Of a stretch of DNA of 64,000 nt, positions 32,426 through 44,528 are shown in pieces; positions within the stretch are counted from its first letter, which is position 1, and every line of letters starts with the position of its first letter. Made by a program: the position numbers and the translations under genes. The DNA is taken from positions 5,952,001 through 6,016,000 of the forward strand of contig OX485804.1 in NCBI GenBank assembly GCA_950295325.1. The letters run 5' to 3'. The notes under the pieces were generated by a model. That model ran no database searches, was not told the origin of the DNA, and worked only from the letters and a program-made list of their open reading frames with translations. Origin of the DNA: Polytrichum commune. Lineage: Eukaryota; Streptophyta; Polytrichopsida; Polytrichales; Polytrichaceae.

Positions 32426-35400
32426 GTTTTTGGTATACGTATATTTGTGAAGTCGTTAGCTAGCTTGTTGTCAATAGAAAATCCCAACTTTGAAATTTGA
32501 TGTCAACATGTAGCATATTATTTCTATTAAGATGAAGAGTATGTTTCGGTCCTTGTATCCTACAATACCTTCTTGCTTGTACCTTGGGTTTCAGATCTTA
32601 GGACCTATGAAAATACCACGTGAAAATTATAGCTGGGCATGAAAATGATGAACCAGGAAGCAGTCATGAAGGTTATATGTGGAATAGGTGAATAGCTTTG
32701 ACCTCAATGTGTCATTTGTAAGGTGAGAGTGCCACATGTCACGTAACTATTGATTGAAACCCACGATGAGGTTGATGTGGCACAAAAATAATTTACGATT
32801 TAATGCAAAGTGTTGAACCAAGCATGGTATGGTAGGCACAATGTTATGGTCCATGGATGGAGAGAGAGAGAGCTTTTGTTTCATGGGTTGAATATCCTTT
32901 TTTTAAAACCATATCTTTCCAACTTCTTCATAGTGAAACAAGTGAGGGTGGATGGGATCGTTCTCTAGACACACATCAACACAGTTATCATGACCTGACT
33001 TGTCTAAATCTCTTTTGTTTGTAATCTCTATGTGTAAAGGTAAGGAAGAGGAAATGCAAGTTTGATTTGTATGCAAGTGCTATGCAGATGCAATGGTTGT
33101 GTAAATCTAAGAAATTTGCAAGCATTATGTAGGTTAAGTTCATGGAAGTATGACCCCATTGCATTTTACATGATTGGCTTTTGTATATTCAAATTTGTTT
33201 CTCTGCAAGTTGTTGAAGATGCTATAAGTTTTTACGAATTTGTTAGCACCCTTGCTTACAAACCTTATTAATATGCTAAACTTGTAGAGGTATGATTTGT
33301 TGGTACCATATTATGTGTAGGCCTATCTTGTGAATATATTGATTTGCTTTGTTTTGTTTTTTTCCAACTGATGAGATTTGACTTTGTGCATATATGGTTT
33401 GCTTCTAGATTACACATGCAGACTTAGCATATTGGTAATATGACCCGCTTGCAAAACAATGAACAATATGTTGCAAGATACGAAGAATTATGTTGAGAGA
33501 AATCAAATTAATAGTATCAAATTACATTTGTTTGTGAATTGCTTTGCAAGCATGTAGAGATGGCAATGGTTTTATAACACAAGAGTAACCAACAATGACA
33601 TGTTTGAGTTGAGCTTCTCATACCTTGTATTTGTGCAAATGAGCCACATGTTTCAACTAAATGAAAACATTACGTCCTTTCTGTCATTATGAAGGTGCAT
33701 ACTAGGGTAAGTTCGGCCTAGTAACAATTATACACATACCATAAAGTATGAAATCAAAGCAATGAACTATTGTATGTATTCAAAGTGTGAAGGGCTTGCC
33801 TCAGTGGCACCCATAAGACCTAACATCATTGCAATGAGGTTATTTTTTGCATGCAAGGTGAATATTAACAGCACCTAGTTGTCATCCATGTCACCCACTC
33901 ACATCATATTGTAAATCTATTGTCATATTTTAAGTCCCATTCAAAGTTCATTACAAGAAAACACTCTTGAGCATTCAAACTCGTTCATTAGCCATGTTGA
34001 GCTCTCTGAAGTTAAGTAATTATCATGTTAATTCACCCTAAGTGCTCCCACACTTAACATATATCTACCTCCTCAGTAAGTATAAACAATGTGAGCAATG
34101 TTTCTTACTCATGTGAAGAGTAGAAAAAACCTTGCTCCATTAGGGTTCAAAGCTTATATTAGAATACCTAGGTAAGGTATATTCCTAGAAACCCAAATAT
34201 GTTAACCCTAGTTTACTAGTGTGGTTACGCTTGTAACCATGGTAAAACACCATGATTTTTCAATGACTTATGCTATGGTAGATCAATTTTTTACGATAAT
34301 GTTTGGATGTGTGTAATAGTAGCCATTTATCTTTAATGTAGAGAGAGAGAGGGAGATTCTTGGGTTTTGTGGGTTCCCCCACTATTCCCAGGTAGAGGTG
34401 TGCTTAGCTAAGTAAACCACATCACTATAGAATTTCTTTTATTTAGTATAGGCTTTACTATTTTGAACTTTTGTCACTTATGATCAACAACTTCACCATT
34501 AGTGTCACCTCATGACACTTGGTGTTGAAGTGCGCTTACTAAAATCTTGGCATGCGTATGTCCAATAATGCTATGAGGTGTATACCTACATTACAAAATG
34601 GTCTACAAGTTGATTAAAGTGTACACAAATGACACTTGACATTACTATGCTCAATAATATCTTCCTCTTATATATTAAAATCGCAAAAACATCATCTCAT
34701 GTATCCCAATGTGGTGCACTAAATGTCATAATGTAAATAATTTTTCAATTGAAAAAATTACCTATGTTGTCAAATAGTGTCGTTTTGGCAAATAGAGGCC
34801 ATGACACTTTGAGACCTCTAGGCATCTAGCTTAGGCCCTTCGCAAATATTGTACGTGATAGTAAATACCATAAACGGTGTCGTGCACTTTCATTATGGGA
34901 ATTGCAAGGTCATATCACTTGTTCTCTACCATTACATGGTTTTGAAATCTATGAATATGAATTGAAAATCTTCCATCACTGTAGATCTTAAAATCATGTA
35001 TTGAAAGAGAACTAGTGAGAAGATCATGTGATCCCTATAGTGTTCACACTATAATTATGGTTTGAATCTTCATACATAATCTTCAAGGTACCTAGTCTCA
35101 TTCTTATCATTGTTGGATTGATTTCAAGTTGCCCCACACACACACACATTTCTCAGTTGCCCTATTACTAGAAGAAAACTTGTCTATTACAACCATCCAT
35201 TCCAACTTGTCCATCTCCCTAGGGAGTGCACTATTCAAGTACTGTATTTATACACGTGGGTGCACAAAAGGGGTATTATTTAAAACAAGCATGTACAAAA
35301 TGTACGTACAAGAGACATATTGCTATTAAGCAAGAAGTAGATATACATGAGGCTATAGAAAAATATATGTAAAGTACGCATTTACGCGTTTATGCGTTCA

Positions 35401-35740
35401 AGTCAGACCTGGACCAAGAATCATGTGTTTTTTCATCCACTAAGTAACGACTTTATAACTAAAAATCCATGATTTGATATTATACATATAATAGGGCCAT
35501 ATTTTTGCATTTCCAAACATTTGTACACATGTTATATACAATTTCTGTATTTGTTTTTGGACCCTTGTGTACGTATGGAAATGTATTTTGAAGCAATGAG
35601 ATTTGTAAGTACATTGCTTGATTTTAGCAAAAATAAAATGTATACAGGGGTATTTTAATAAGGGGCATGCACGCACGTGATGCTTGGTTTTAATGAATAG
35701 TGCACTCCCTGAGTCCATCTCAACTCATGATGAGAAAATG
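32426..35740. other. Unassigned stretch downstream of the glutamine synthetase gene
   Basis: AT-rich DNA with microsatellite-scale GA runs (32,860; 34,342) and CA runs (35,135). A block at 34,430-34,880 recurs, diverged, at 58,225-58,680 (shared GACACTTGGTGTTGAAGTGC-like and TGTCCAATAATGCTATGAGG-like stretches). No gene could be supported. Confidence 0.45.
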
Positions 35741-35757
35741 GACAGATTAATCATGAT

Positions 35758-35827
35758 GATTGTCAATTAAAGATTTTTGGTTGTCAATTGTTCGGAAACC
35801 GCAACCAAAAACCTCCAATTGACAATC
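35758..35827 (-). ncRNA. Candidate RNA hairpin, 26-bp stem
   Basis: Arms 35,758-35,783 and 35,802-35,827 are inverted repeats with an 18-nt loop. They pair at 23 of 26 positions as plus-strand DNA. Read from the minus strand, the three mismatches all become G-U pairs, so the stem is continuous. Pairing extends about 2 bp further. The size and shape resemble a small miRNA-type or MITE-derived precursor. Nothing shows that it is transcribed. Confidence 0.35.
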
Positions 35828-35830
35828 ATA

Positions 35831-36261
35831 GGTTTTTTGTAAATAAATAAAAGTTATTCATTGTCTTGCCATAAACAAGTCACAATAAATAGTTATTGTG
35901 GACAAGTTTTCTTCTAATGATGTACACATGGTGCCATGATCTAACAAATGGACAAATTTATAATAATCAAAATCACATGCCTCTTGAGCCGTTATCATGG
36001 ACCATGGACCACCGGAAGACCACATAACTCAATCTAAAATACATGGAACTAGAGTAATAGTAGTACTACTAGAACATATATACATATTAGTATTCAATTG
36101 CCAATCCTCCGCCCAAAAATTTGCCCAACTCGGGGAAACTCCATGGATCACATTGTCAACTCACCTACCATTACATACATCTCCTATACCCATTACTTCT
36201 ATCATGTTCTTTGATGTGCATATTGTCTGTCTATGTTATTTGAGTAGACATAATATGATTA
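35831..36261. other. Unassigned spacer
   Basis: No feature beyond a 94-codon frame (35,997-36,281) with no recognisable domain that runs into the Stowaway element. Confidence 0.4.
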
Positions 36262-36515
36262 CTTCCTCCGTCCCAAAATGATTGTCCTAAGTTTGTTCCT
36301 AGCTTTGGTGAGATTAAGGCCCACTGTTCATTGATCGAGTAGTTGTCAATATGACTCTTAAAGTACAAAACAACAACTACTCCGAAATGCCCCCCCAAAG
36401 TTGCGGTGTCTAAAGACTTCTTGATGATGAAAGTTTGGCACGAAAATATTTGACTTTGAACCTCAAATATCTAATTGTGCAGATGAACCGGACAATCATT
36501 TTGGGACGGAGGGAG
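36262..36515. mobile_element. Stowaway MITE (Tc1/mariner type)
   Basis: The left tip CTTCCTCCGTCCCAAAATGA and right tip TCATTTTGGGACGGAGGGAG are inverted repeats of the classic Stowaway form, flanked by the TA target duplication (36,260-36,261 and 36,516-36,517). It is 254 bp and non-coding. This is the clearest single-family identification in the window. Confidence 0.96.
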
Positions 36516-36517
36516 TA

Positions 36518-37707
36518 TTAAACATCATAGCAATGCATATCTCGAATTGTCAACCAATGATAGTAATTATAGGTGGAAAAGTGCAAGTTTCTTTCGCAAG
36601 ATGGTTTTACAATCTACAAAGTGGGTAAACTATATTCCCATGTTCATACATTGTTAACGATCCATTGAAGAACCGGTGGTTGAGAAAGTTCAATATTTAC
36701 TCTATAAAATACTCTCAACCCCCCGCCCCCAATTTTGGATTTGCAAGTGTACCAACTTTTCTATATCTTGAGGCTCATATTAAGAATGTACACCTACTAA
36801 TGTGGCCCCCTATAATATGGTATAGCGGGTTTATTGTCTTTTTTATTAATTCTAAAGTATGTCAATCTAAAACCAAACTAACCAAAATCTGATTGAGCTA
36901 ACATTTTTATCATTCAACAATTGATTTGTAATATATTATTATTATTTCACAAGCCACCCTAATTTTCAACTCACACATAAAACACAATAGACGACACTAT
37001 TTTCTACCCATGCTAACTGAGTCCACAGTTATACTAGGTGTTATAGATGTATTATTGCACTGAATTGTTTGAAGTTGTTTAATATTATGGTTATGTATCA
37101 GAAGAACAAATAATAACTTACTTGATAAAAGAGGCTCATGTTCCAAGTAAAACGTTGCAACCCCCTAGAACTCCACACAGTAACCCACGCAATTTACCCT
37201 CATCAAAGTGGTTATATATCCACGAGATGGTTTTTACAGACTATGAAGATGGTAGGTTCAAGCTCTACCCGAGGAGAACAGAAACCAGAAATTGGGACAA
37301 CATAGAAACCTTTAAATCTCTCAGATCGCAATCGATGACTGAGATCTTCCTAGCCCACAACCACAAGGGGTACGTTCACAATGCCTAAGTGATGCGGCTA
37401 GCCCAGGGCCATCGTTTACCCCCCCCCCCCCCCCCCCCGTTTTTAGATTCAAAGATGCACCAACTTTCCACTATCTTTTTGGAGTCTCTTGTTCACAAAG
37501 TACACATCCCATCCATTTCAATTATAAACTATATTTTATTATTTTATTTCCCTTTCTTTATTTTTCCCGTACCCAAAGAGCCCGACAAAAGCTGCAAGTG
37601 CTTGCGGAAGTCAAGCAAAATAGGCCAAAGTTTCCTAAACCCTAAAAGTACGTCGGTTTGCAAGTAAGTTAGGCGGACGTCGGACACCTAAAATTAGGGT
37701 TGATAGG
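36518..37707. other. Unassigned spacer with poly-C tract
   Basis: Contains an 18-base C run at about 37,421. The 88-codon and 92-codon frames here (37,122-37,388 and 37,389-37,667) flank or include the C run and have no recognisable domain, so I do not call them genes. Confidence 0.4.
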
Positions 37708-37945
37708 TCCAATGAACGGGGAGAACCGACCACTAGTTACGGATGAACTAGTTGAGTTTGAGAAATGACCGCTTGAAGTTCATCAATACTTTTAGGAAAA
37801 TCACCAACTGTTTTAGATGAATTTAAGAGAATTTATCTCAAATTAATTAAAAGACAATTTGAAAGATGTCAACATGTAACCAGTTGGACTTGGAAACACT
37901 AAGATCTCAACCAATTATGCCCAAAAAAAATTCCCATGACATTGG
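37708..37945 (+). repeat. Dispersed repeat P3 (uninterrupted)
   Basis: AATGAACGGGGAGAACCGAC, GAACTAGTTGAGTTTGAGAA, ACATGTAACCAGTTGGACTT and CAACCAATTATGCCCAAAAA. This copy has the site where foldback copy 2 inserted in P1, still empty. Confidence 0.75.
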
Positions 37946-38477
37946 ATGGGTCTTGAATGGTGAATTCTTCTCTAACCAGCCTGCTCCTCCTAGATATGAA
38001 ACATGTGATTAGTACGAGATGGTTAGGAATTCCAAATCGAGGCCATAACCGTTGTCCTCAAAATTGTATGAGTTCATAGGAATGTCTTATCCTTTATCGA
38101 AGTGACGATTCTCGTGCTCATTAAATGGTCATATACCCCCTCCCCCCTCTCTCCCGGCCCCCAATTTATGTTGACTATGGAGTCTAGATTGGTTATCATA
38201 TTCTAAGCATGTAGTCCAACCTCATTTGAGCATATGTCTTTTTGGTATCTATTCTTGGAGCCACACCAAATCATTTACCACTTAGATATAGATGTTCTAA
38301 TAAGAAAAGTAACCAATTGAGGGATGTCTACCTTAAAGACGTTACTAGGTGAACTTCAGCTCCCTACACACTCGTTGAGGGTGTTGAGAACTTTTTTCAA
38401 CTTCCAATTTGAAAGGTTGAAATCTTGGTGGGCTTACAATGTTGAGATGGCGCTTTGATGGATTTCATGTGGGATGA

Positions 38478-38914
38478 CTACTGTGGCTCTCTAGCAACTT
38501 GGGCACCTTTTTGGCTAATAATAATTAAAATGCAAAAGTAAGTTAGGCAGCCCAAAAATTCATATTATGATATTGGGCAAATTCAAAAAGTCATTACAAA
38601 GAAGTTAGACATTCATTCCCAATTGCTTGTGTCATTCCCATTTTTATGGTCTGTGACCGCATGACTTGTGGAGCAAATTCATGCTTGTATTGTTTCTAGA
38701 CTGTGGGTGAGATTGATGTTGCGTGAAGACAATGTTGAAATTATTTGATGATATTTTGTTGGATTCCAGTGAATGTCACTTGCATTATAATGATTTTAGG
38801 CATTCTTTAAATGCTATTTCTTTTTTTTGGACACTCAACAAACTTAATTTCCCATAAATTTAGGCACCTTTAAAATTAATTATTTTTCGTCCAAGTTGCT
38901 AGAAAAGGCTACGG
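38478..38914 (+). mobile_element. MITE, CTCTCTAGCAACTTGGGC family, copy L1
   Basis: The left end CTGTGGCTCTCTAGCAACTT is inverted at the right as CCAAGTTGCTAGAAAAGGCT. The interior includes GTAAGTTAGGCAGCCC and GAATGTCACTTGCATTATAA. A reversed copy is at 41,504-41,999. Confidence 0.75.
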
Positions 38915-39269
38915 AATGACAAGCTCTCAGTTGAAATCCTAAGCTACCTCGTTAAGGTCACTTGGGAAAGTTCAAAATTCAAGCTCGAATATTGAGAGCT
39001 TGAAGAAAGGAGCTTTTCCCATTGGTACAATACAAAAAAAAGATTTTGTATTTGTACTTGTTTAGACATGCTCACTTTACACTCGAGCTTTCAACTTTAA
39101 AAGCTTTTGTAAGCTCCAAGTCAATGGGATTTCCAACATTCTTTGGGTTGTCCGGCATTCTCCTTTATTTTGTAGCTATAACTCCCCCTAAGAAATTCAT
39201 TTTGAGCATGGACACTTTACACTTGCTCAAAGTACCGACCATTCATAGTTACACACCCCTATATCTTTT

Positions 39270-39430
39270 GACTATTAGTGTCATTTTTTACCAAGAAAAG
39301 ATGTCAATACTCTATAATGTCCAAACAACCAATTCGACCTTTGTTGGTAGAAGATGAGATGTACAATAAACAATTATAGCATCACGTAACTCTGAATAGT
39401 AGGTTAGATTAGATATCATATTTAGTGTAG
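39270..39430. repeat. Partial MITE, TTAGTGTCATTTTTTACCAA family, with CTACACTAAAT-like tip
   Basis: TTAGTGTCATTTTTTACCAA and AATTATAGCATCACGTAACT are family F landmarks. It is followed at 39,410-39,430 by a lone ATATCATATTTAGTGTAG tip of the E family. Confidence 0.5.
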
Positions 39431-39581
39431 CTAGTTCAACTTGAAAACTTCAACTTCGTAACCGTTGGATCTTTCCAAAAATTCTTAGAGCAAGGAGACT
39501 TCTCTTCTCGGACCTTCATAATGACGTTGATTTTCACATACTACAAGTGTGACCATAAACTACATTGAGCCCATCTCTTCC

Positions 39582-40009
39582 CCCCCCCCCCCCCCCCCCC
39601 CCAAGTGTTCAAGATTGAAGCCCTCATTTGAGTTTCATTTTGAAGGGCTCTCAAATTTCAGCCCTTCAATTTCAATTGAAGGGCTGGTTCAAATCCAAGA
39701 TGTCAATCCAAGATTACAGAAATGAAATACAAAGCTCACATTACACTTGTGCATGAACTATATGGTACATGTTTCCAGTCCAATGTGAAGAATTAAGAAT
39801 CAACCATCTACCTCCACTTCTTGTAGTGACAATGCCCTGCGCTTGTTGATTCTTGTGGCGGGCAGATTGTATTGCGGACTTCAAGTGACGTCTTCATTTT
39901 CAATTTGGGGTTGCGTTTTGAAGGGCTATTTTGAGAGAGGCATATTTTGAAGGGCCAAATCGCATTTGAAAAGCATTGAAGACTTCAATCTTGAACACTA
40001 CCCCCCCCC
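39582..40009. mobile_element. Inverted-repeat MITE G1 inside a poly-C tract
   Basis: The element (39,605-39,998) starts GTGTTCAAGATTGAAGCCCT and ends CTTCAATCTTGAACACTA. It is immediately flanked by a C run on the left (39,582-39,602) and another on the right (40,000-40,009). The flanks probably represent one C run split or duplicated at insertion. The interior has TTTTGAAGGGCT repeats. The same element occurs in amplified form at 52,578-53,757. Confidence 0.8.
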
Positions 40010-40699
40010 CCTTCCCCAAATTCAAAAGTGATGCAAAAATTCCAAATTCATTAAATGCACCCTAGAATGTACCCTTGAGCAATAAAGGGTTAAAGTTCAC
40101 ATGAGGATAAGCCGGAAGCGAATCCCATATGTTACGCATGTTACCCAAAAATCCCATGCAATACACAATTTCCTTGGGCCCCTTGCTCATGACATGGCGA
40201 CGTCCCATTGGCCGGGCTAACAATAGGCTTGTTCCGACTCATCAAGCAGCTCCGAAAGTATGTATGCTAAGAAGCCGCCCGAATTGCCTGCCCTAGAAAT
40301 GTTTTGTCGTACCCGACCCCAGAAAACATGCCCAGGATCACACCCGCCTTCGAGTTTTGCTAACTTCAATGTTTTTAAGTCAACTTTTTTTTTTTCCCAC
40401 CCCATGCCCTAGGCTGCCCGAGGTCCAACCTCGAAGCCTTTTCGCCTACTTACAGTCTGCCCTCCATATCTGTTACCTTTTATAAGTGTTAAAACTCCAA
40501 AACATGTATTAACAATTTTTTTTTGCTCCCTACTTAGGGAGACTTGTGAAGACACTAAGTGTTAAGTGTTACATGAATGTCTACTCCCCTCTTTGAATAT
40601 TTTCTTTTTGTATATGTTAACTGATTGTTATATTATATAGTACCATACAATATAATATACATATTATCTTTTGGGTCAGTTACATTGTTTATGAAATTT
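40010..40699. other. Unassigned spacer with a GC-rich patch
   Basis: The patch at 40,250-40,345 has CCGCCCGAATTGCCTGCCC and resembles decayed foldback-element arms. No gene. Confidence 0.4.
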
Positions 40700-40893
40700 T
40701 GTGTTGCTTACTATTTGGAGTTATGTTGTGCTATAAGTGTTTTTTTAACTATAGATGTCATTTTTTACTAAGAGAGGTCAAAGTAGTGGACGTTTATAGA
40801 ACATTAACGTCTTTTCTTGGTAAACATTTGCCTCAACAAAATATGTTATAGCAATGCGTAACTACAAACTGTAAGTGACAGTAAATACCGTAA
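40700..40893. mobile_element. MITE, family F, copy F1
   Basis: TGCTTACTATTTGGAGTTAT at the left and GTAACTACAAACTGTAAGTG at the right are inverted relatives. The centre has ATGTCATTTTTTACTAAGAG. Related to 61,262-61,434 and 62,304-62,513. Confidence 0.65.
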
Positions 40894-41503
40894 CAATCTC
40901 ATATAATAAAAGAATTACCATGAATTTATAGGTTGATAACTGCCAGGAACTATAAAATTGCCTTGTCGAGATGAAGAATCTATTAGTGTTTTACAATTGA
41001 TATTTTGTGACATTGGCCAACCAAAAATAAAGGCATGTCCAAGATGACATATGTTTTACATAGGTGGCCACAACTGACCACGCGTGTCATGCGTGACCAC
41101 TTATGTCCTTCTAATTTCAAAAACAATGTCCTAAAGACCCATGCTTCCTACTAGCGTAAGGGCTCTTTACACTACCTTACTACAAGGGAAGGTTTGGCAA
41201 AAATTAAACATTTTGGCTATTTCCTAATAGCTTTATTTTGGCAATAAATAACTCCTAAGTTTTCAAAAAAATTAGCAAAAAAAAAGTGCTAGAATTTTAA
41301 ACACATTGATGTATCCCAAAATTTAAGTAAATATGTTTCTTTTTTCTTTTTTCTTTTTGTCTTCTCCCGTATTGGATTCTCCTCTACCAAAATCCTCAAA
41401 AATTAAAAATTAAAACTTAGGTGTAGGTGCATTGCCAAAGGCAACCTCGCCCTTGGGTGAGGATCCACTTTAAGAAAATGGCTTTCCAAAGATTCTTGGC
41501 ACA
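40894..41503. other. Unassigned spacer
   Basis: AT-rich with T/C-rich microsatellite-like stretches near 41,335. No gene. Confidence 0.4.
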
Positions 41504-41999
41504 TATCGTAGCTCTCTAGCAGCTTGGGCTGTAAATAATTGATTTTAAAGGTGCTTGAAGTTCTTGGAATTCAATTTCTTAGAGTGTCCAAAATATAAAA
41601 GTAAATAACATTCGAAGAGTGCCTAAAATGAGAATAATGCAAGTGATATTCACTGGACACCATAGTAGCATAGTCTCTCACAAAAATCATTTTGGATAAT
41701 TCTCACACTAAACAAAATATGTTGCCAAGCAAAACCATGACATACAAGTAGAAGACAAACTTTAGGGTAAGGAATGTTGGTTAAGGGAAGTGTTTAGGTT
41801 AATTGAAGCCGCCATAGATGAAAATTAGGAATAGCATCCATGAATTATAGAAATGACTTGGATGAATGTCTAATTTATTTTAGATCAAATTTTTATTTGC
41901 CCAATTTTAGAATATTATTTTATGGGTTGCCTAGTTACTTTCGTACTTTAATTAATTATTAGGCAGAAAGATGCCCAAGTTGCTAGAGAGTCAGGGTAG
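41504..41999 (-). mobile_element. MITE, copy L2 (reversed relative of L1)
   Basis: TCGTAGCTCTCTAGCAGCTT at the left and GCCCAAGTTGCTAGAGAGTC at the right. The interior AAGTGATATTCACTGGACAC is the reverse of the L1 GAATGTCACTTGCATT block. With L1 it forms a 2.6-kb separated inverted pair. Confidence 0.75.
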
Positions 42000-42121
42000 T
42001 AAATTGATTTGGCCATGTTGTGTTATGACATGATTTGGTTAAGAGATGCCCAGTTCTAGGAATCCTTGATTAGGCGATCTCATGGGTTTATTTGGGCTTT
42101 GGCATGTGTATGACTCACCAA

Positions 42122-42669
42122 CTACATTGTTTTGTCTAATTAGTGTGGGTTATCATTTGGAGTTATGCATTGCTATAACTTTATACTAACATTTTCATTT
42201 TTTACAAACTAAGTTATATCGTATTCTTTGGTTTGAGAAATATTAACTACACTAAATATGATATTCAATGTTTGATACACTAAATACGAACGCATACACT
42301 AAATATCAATAACCCTATGAAAGTAAGGAACATAAACTGTAAACTCAAACACTAAATATCAACTATGGTAATATGTGGAAGTTACATGTTTGAATTTAGT
42401 GTGTAGTAAGGATATGAAAAAAAAGGAGATAATAACGGAGGTGGCAGTAGGGAAGGTAGCGGCACATTTATGTCTAACACTAATTATCAAAGAATTGAAA
42501 ATTAGTGTTGAGCATGATAGGGTGGTAACAACACTAAACATAATCAAACACTAAATAACATATTTTGTGTACTTAAGTATTTGAGAAAAAAAATGATACT
42601 TGCGATAAAAAGTTATAGCAACAAATAACTCCAAATGGTAACCCATACTAATGCGACAAAATGGTGTAG
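42122..42669. mobile_element. Outer MITE, CTACATTGTTTTGTCTAATTAG family, host of a nested MITE
   Basis: Left CTACATTGTTTTGTCTAATT continuing GGAGTTATGCATTGCTATAA; right GTTATAGCAACAAATAACTC continuing AATGCGACAAAATGGTGTAG. The two halves are inverted over about 60 bp and are separated by element E2. A smaller relative is at 19,158-19,436. Confidence 0.85.
42247..42572 (+). mobile_element. MITE, CTACACTAAAT family, copy E2 (nested)
   Basis: Left tip CTACACTAAATATGATATTC and right ACACTAAATAACATATTTTG. It is colinear with E1 and in reverse with E3. It sits within the outer element and therefore inserted later. Confidence 0.87.
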
Positions 42670-43067
42670 TTATTTAGGTCTTATGTTTTGAAGTTTGAAG
42701 TCTAGAAATATGTAGGTGGAAGGTCATAAGAGGGGAATGATTGCCTAATTCTAAAAATATTTATTTGTATGTGTGCCAAAATAATGAGAAATTACCACCC
42801 AAGTGCCAAACCTCCTTGGCACACACTTGTATTGATTATCCGGTTTCCTAGTGCCGGACCGGCCCTTGAAGTACAACAAAGCTTTAGGGCCCTTGACTCA
42901 TAATATACAACTTTTGTGATTGGTCAAGAAGTTGGAGACAACCTAAGTTTACCTTACACTACACCATTCATGATACTTAATGTCACTTATTATTTAAAGT
43001 TACGCATCGCTATAGCATTCTATTGTTAGTTTAAATTTCTACTAAGTAAAGGTTCTAATGTTCTACA
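42670..43067. repeat. Spacer ending in a half copy of family F
   Basis: The last 100 bp before the foldback element (TGTCACTTATTATTTAAAGT, then GTTACGCATCGCTATAGCAT and TCTAATGTTCTA) match the reverse of F1. The other half is not found beyond the foldback element, so the locus was also rearranged or deleted. Confidence 0.6.
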
Positions 43068-44196
43068 GGGCAGACATTAAGTCCCCCCATACGAACTATG
43101 GGGGGTGTCAGATCCGGGCGGGGGCAGCCTCCTTGGAAATTTCTGAACCCGACCGAAAATTGCTGCCCGCCCCGCCCAACTTCGAAAAAAAATATTGCTC
43201 TTGCATTCTTGAAGGCCGCTTGACTACAAATCCCATATTGAGTGCACTTCACCTTCAAGGTCTAAAATCCAATATATATATGTGCACTTCCCACTAGTAA
43301 ATAACAATTCATTGGGATATCATTCCGGAAGTGCAACCATCAATGAAGCATGTAATTAACTTGGAGGTCAAATAAATGTACAAAATCCTCATTAACATTG
43401 AGGTTATAATTTTTATGACTTACCATTTGAAATTGTCTTTGTCATTCTAAAGTGAAACCTAAATTTAGTGTGTTGATTTAGTATGTATATTTTACAATTA
43501 ATATAGTAATGCCATCTACTTTCACAAGTATTCATACACACTCAAATCAATTAATGTAATTATTGGAATTAATTAATTAATTCATAATTACGTGTGATTT
43601 AATGTAATTATTTGAAAGTGTCTTACTTAATTTGGTAAGCATACTTTCTGATTTATTTGGGCTTAATTAGAATTAATCAGAATTAATTACACTTAATTAC
43701 ATTAAATTACACTTAATTGGTTTGAATGTGTATAAATACTTGTGAAAGTAGATGGCATTACTAAATTAATTGTAAAATATACATACTAAATCAGCACACT
43801 AAATTTAGGTTTCACTTTAGAATGACAAAGACAATTTCAAATGGTAAGTCATAAAAATTATAACCTCAATGTTAATGAGGATTTTGTAATTTTATTTGAC
43901 CTCCAAGTTAATTACATGCTTCATTGATGGTTTCATTTCCGGAATGATATCCCAGTGAATTGTTATTTACTAGTGGGAAGTGCACATATATATTGGATTT
44001 TAGACCTTGAAGGTGAAGTGCACTCAATATGGGATTTGTAGTCAAGCGGCCTTCAAGAATGCAAAAGCAATATTTTTTTCGAAGTTGGGCGGGGCGGGCA
44101 GCAGTTTTCGGTCAGGTTCAGAAATTTCCGAGGAGGTTGCCCCCGCCCGGATCTGACACCCCCCACAGTTCGTATGGGGGGACTTAATGTCTGCCC
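43068..44196. mobile_element. Giant foldback element, copy 3 (best preserved arms)
   Basis: GGGCAGACATTAAGTCCCCC at the left and GGGGGGACTTAATGTCTGCCC (last 21 bases, inverted) at the right. The arms are nearly perfect inverted copies for over 400 bp. They pass from a GC-rich outer part (TCCGGGCGGGGGCAGCC) into an AT-rich centre rich in AATTA motifs. Flanking 9-mers match only 5 of 9, so no clean duplication is seen. There is no transposase. Confidence 0.92.
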
Positions 44197-44528
44197 TCCT
44201 CTATCCAGTTGCCCAACTTCCAAGCTTCTTGCATTTAGCCCTCTCTCTCTCCTCTCTCTCGCTATATATTATTTTATTTTGGGTGAAATGATGGTTTTTG
44301 GAGCCCCGGGGTAGATCACATCTTCATTTGGTTGGGCCCCGCCCCTCCCACGCCTCCTTCACTGTCCAATCTACCTGCCCGCACTTGTGTGGGGATTCTT
44401 CCCCGTTGGGAACCAATATGACAGAAGTAGTGAAGGATGAGTTTGGTTTTCCCATGATGACATCAAGCATTGTGTGTGTGCCTATAGTACCCAACATATG
44501 ACCGATAAAGAGAGGAATCAATAAAGAA

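Noticed and set aside
35997-36281. 94-codon plus-strand frame
   Set aside because: Runs into the Stowaway terminus and shows no domain pattern.
37240-37275. tRNA-like B-box (GGTTCAAGCTCTACCC)
   Set aside because: No matching A-box or cloverleaf can be formed around it.
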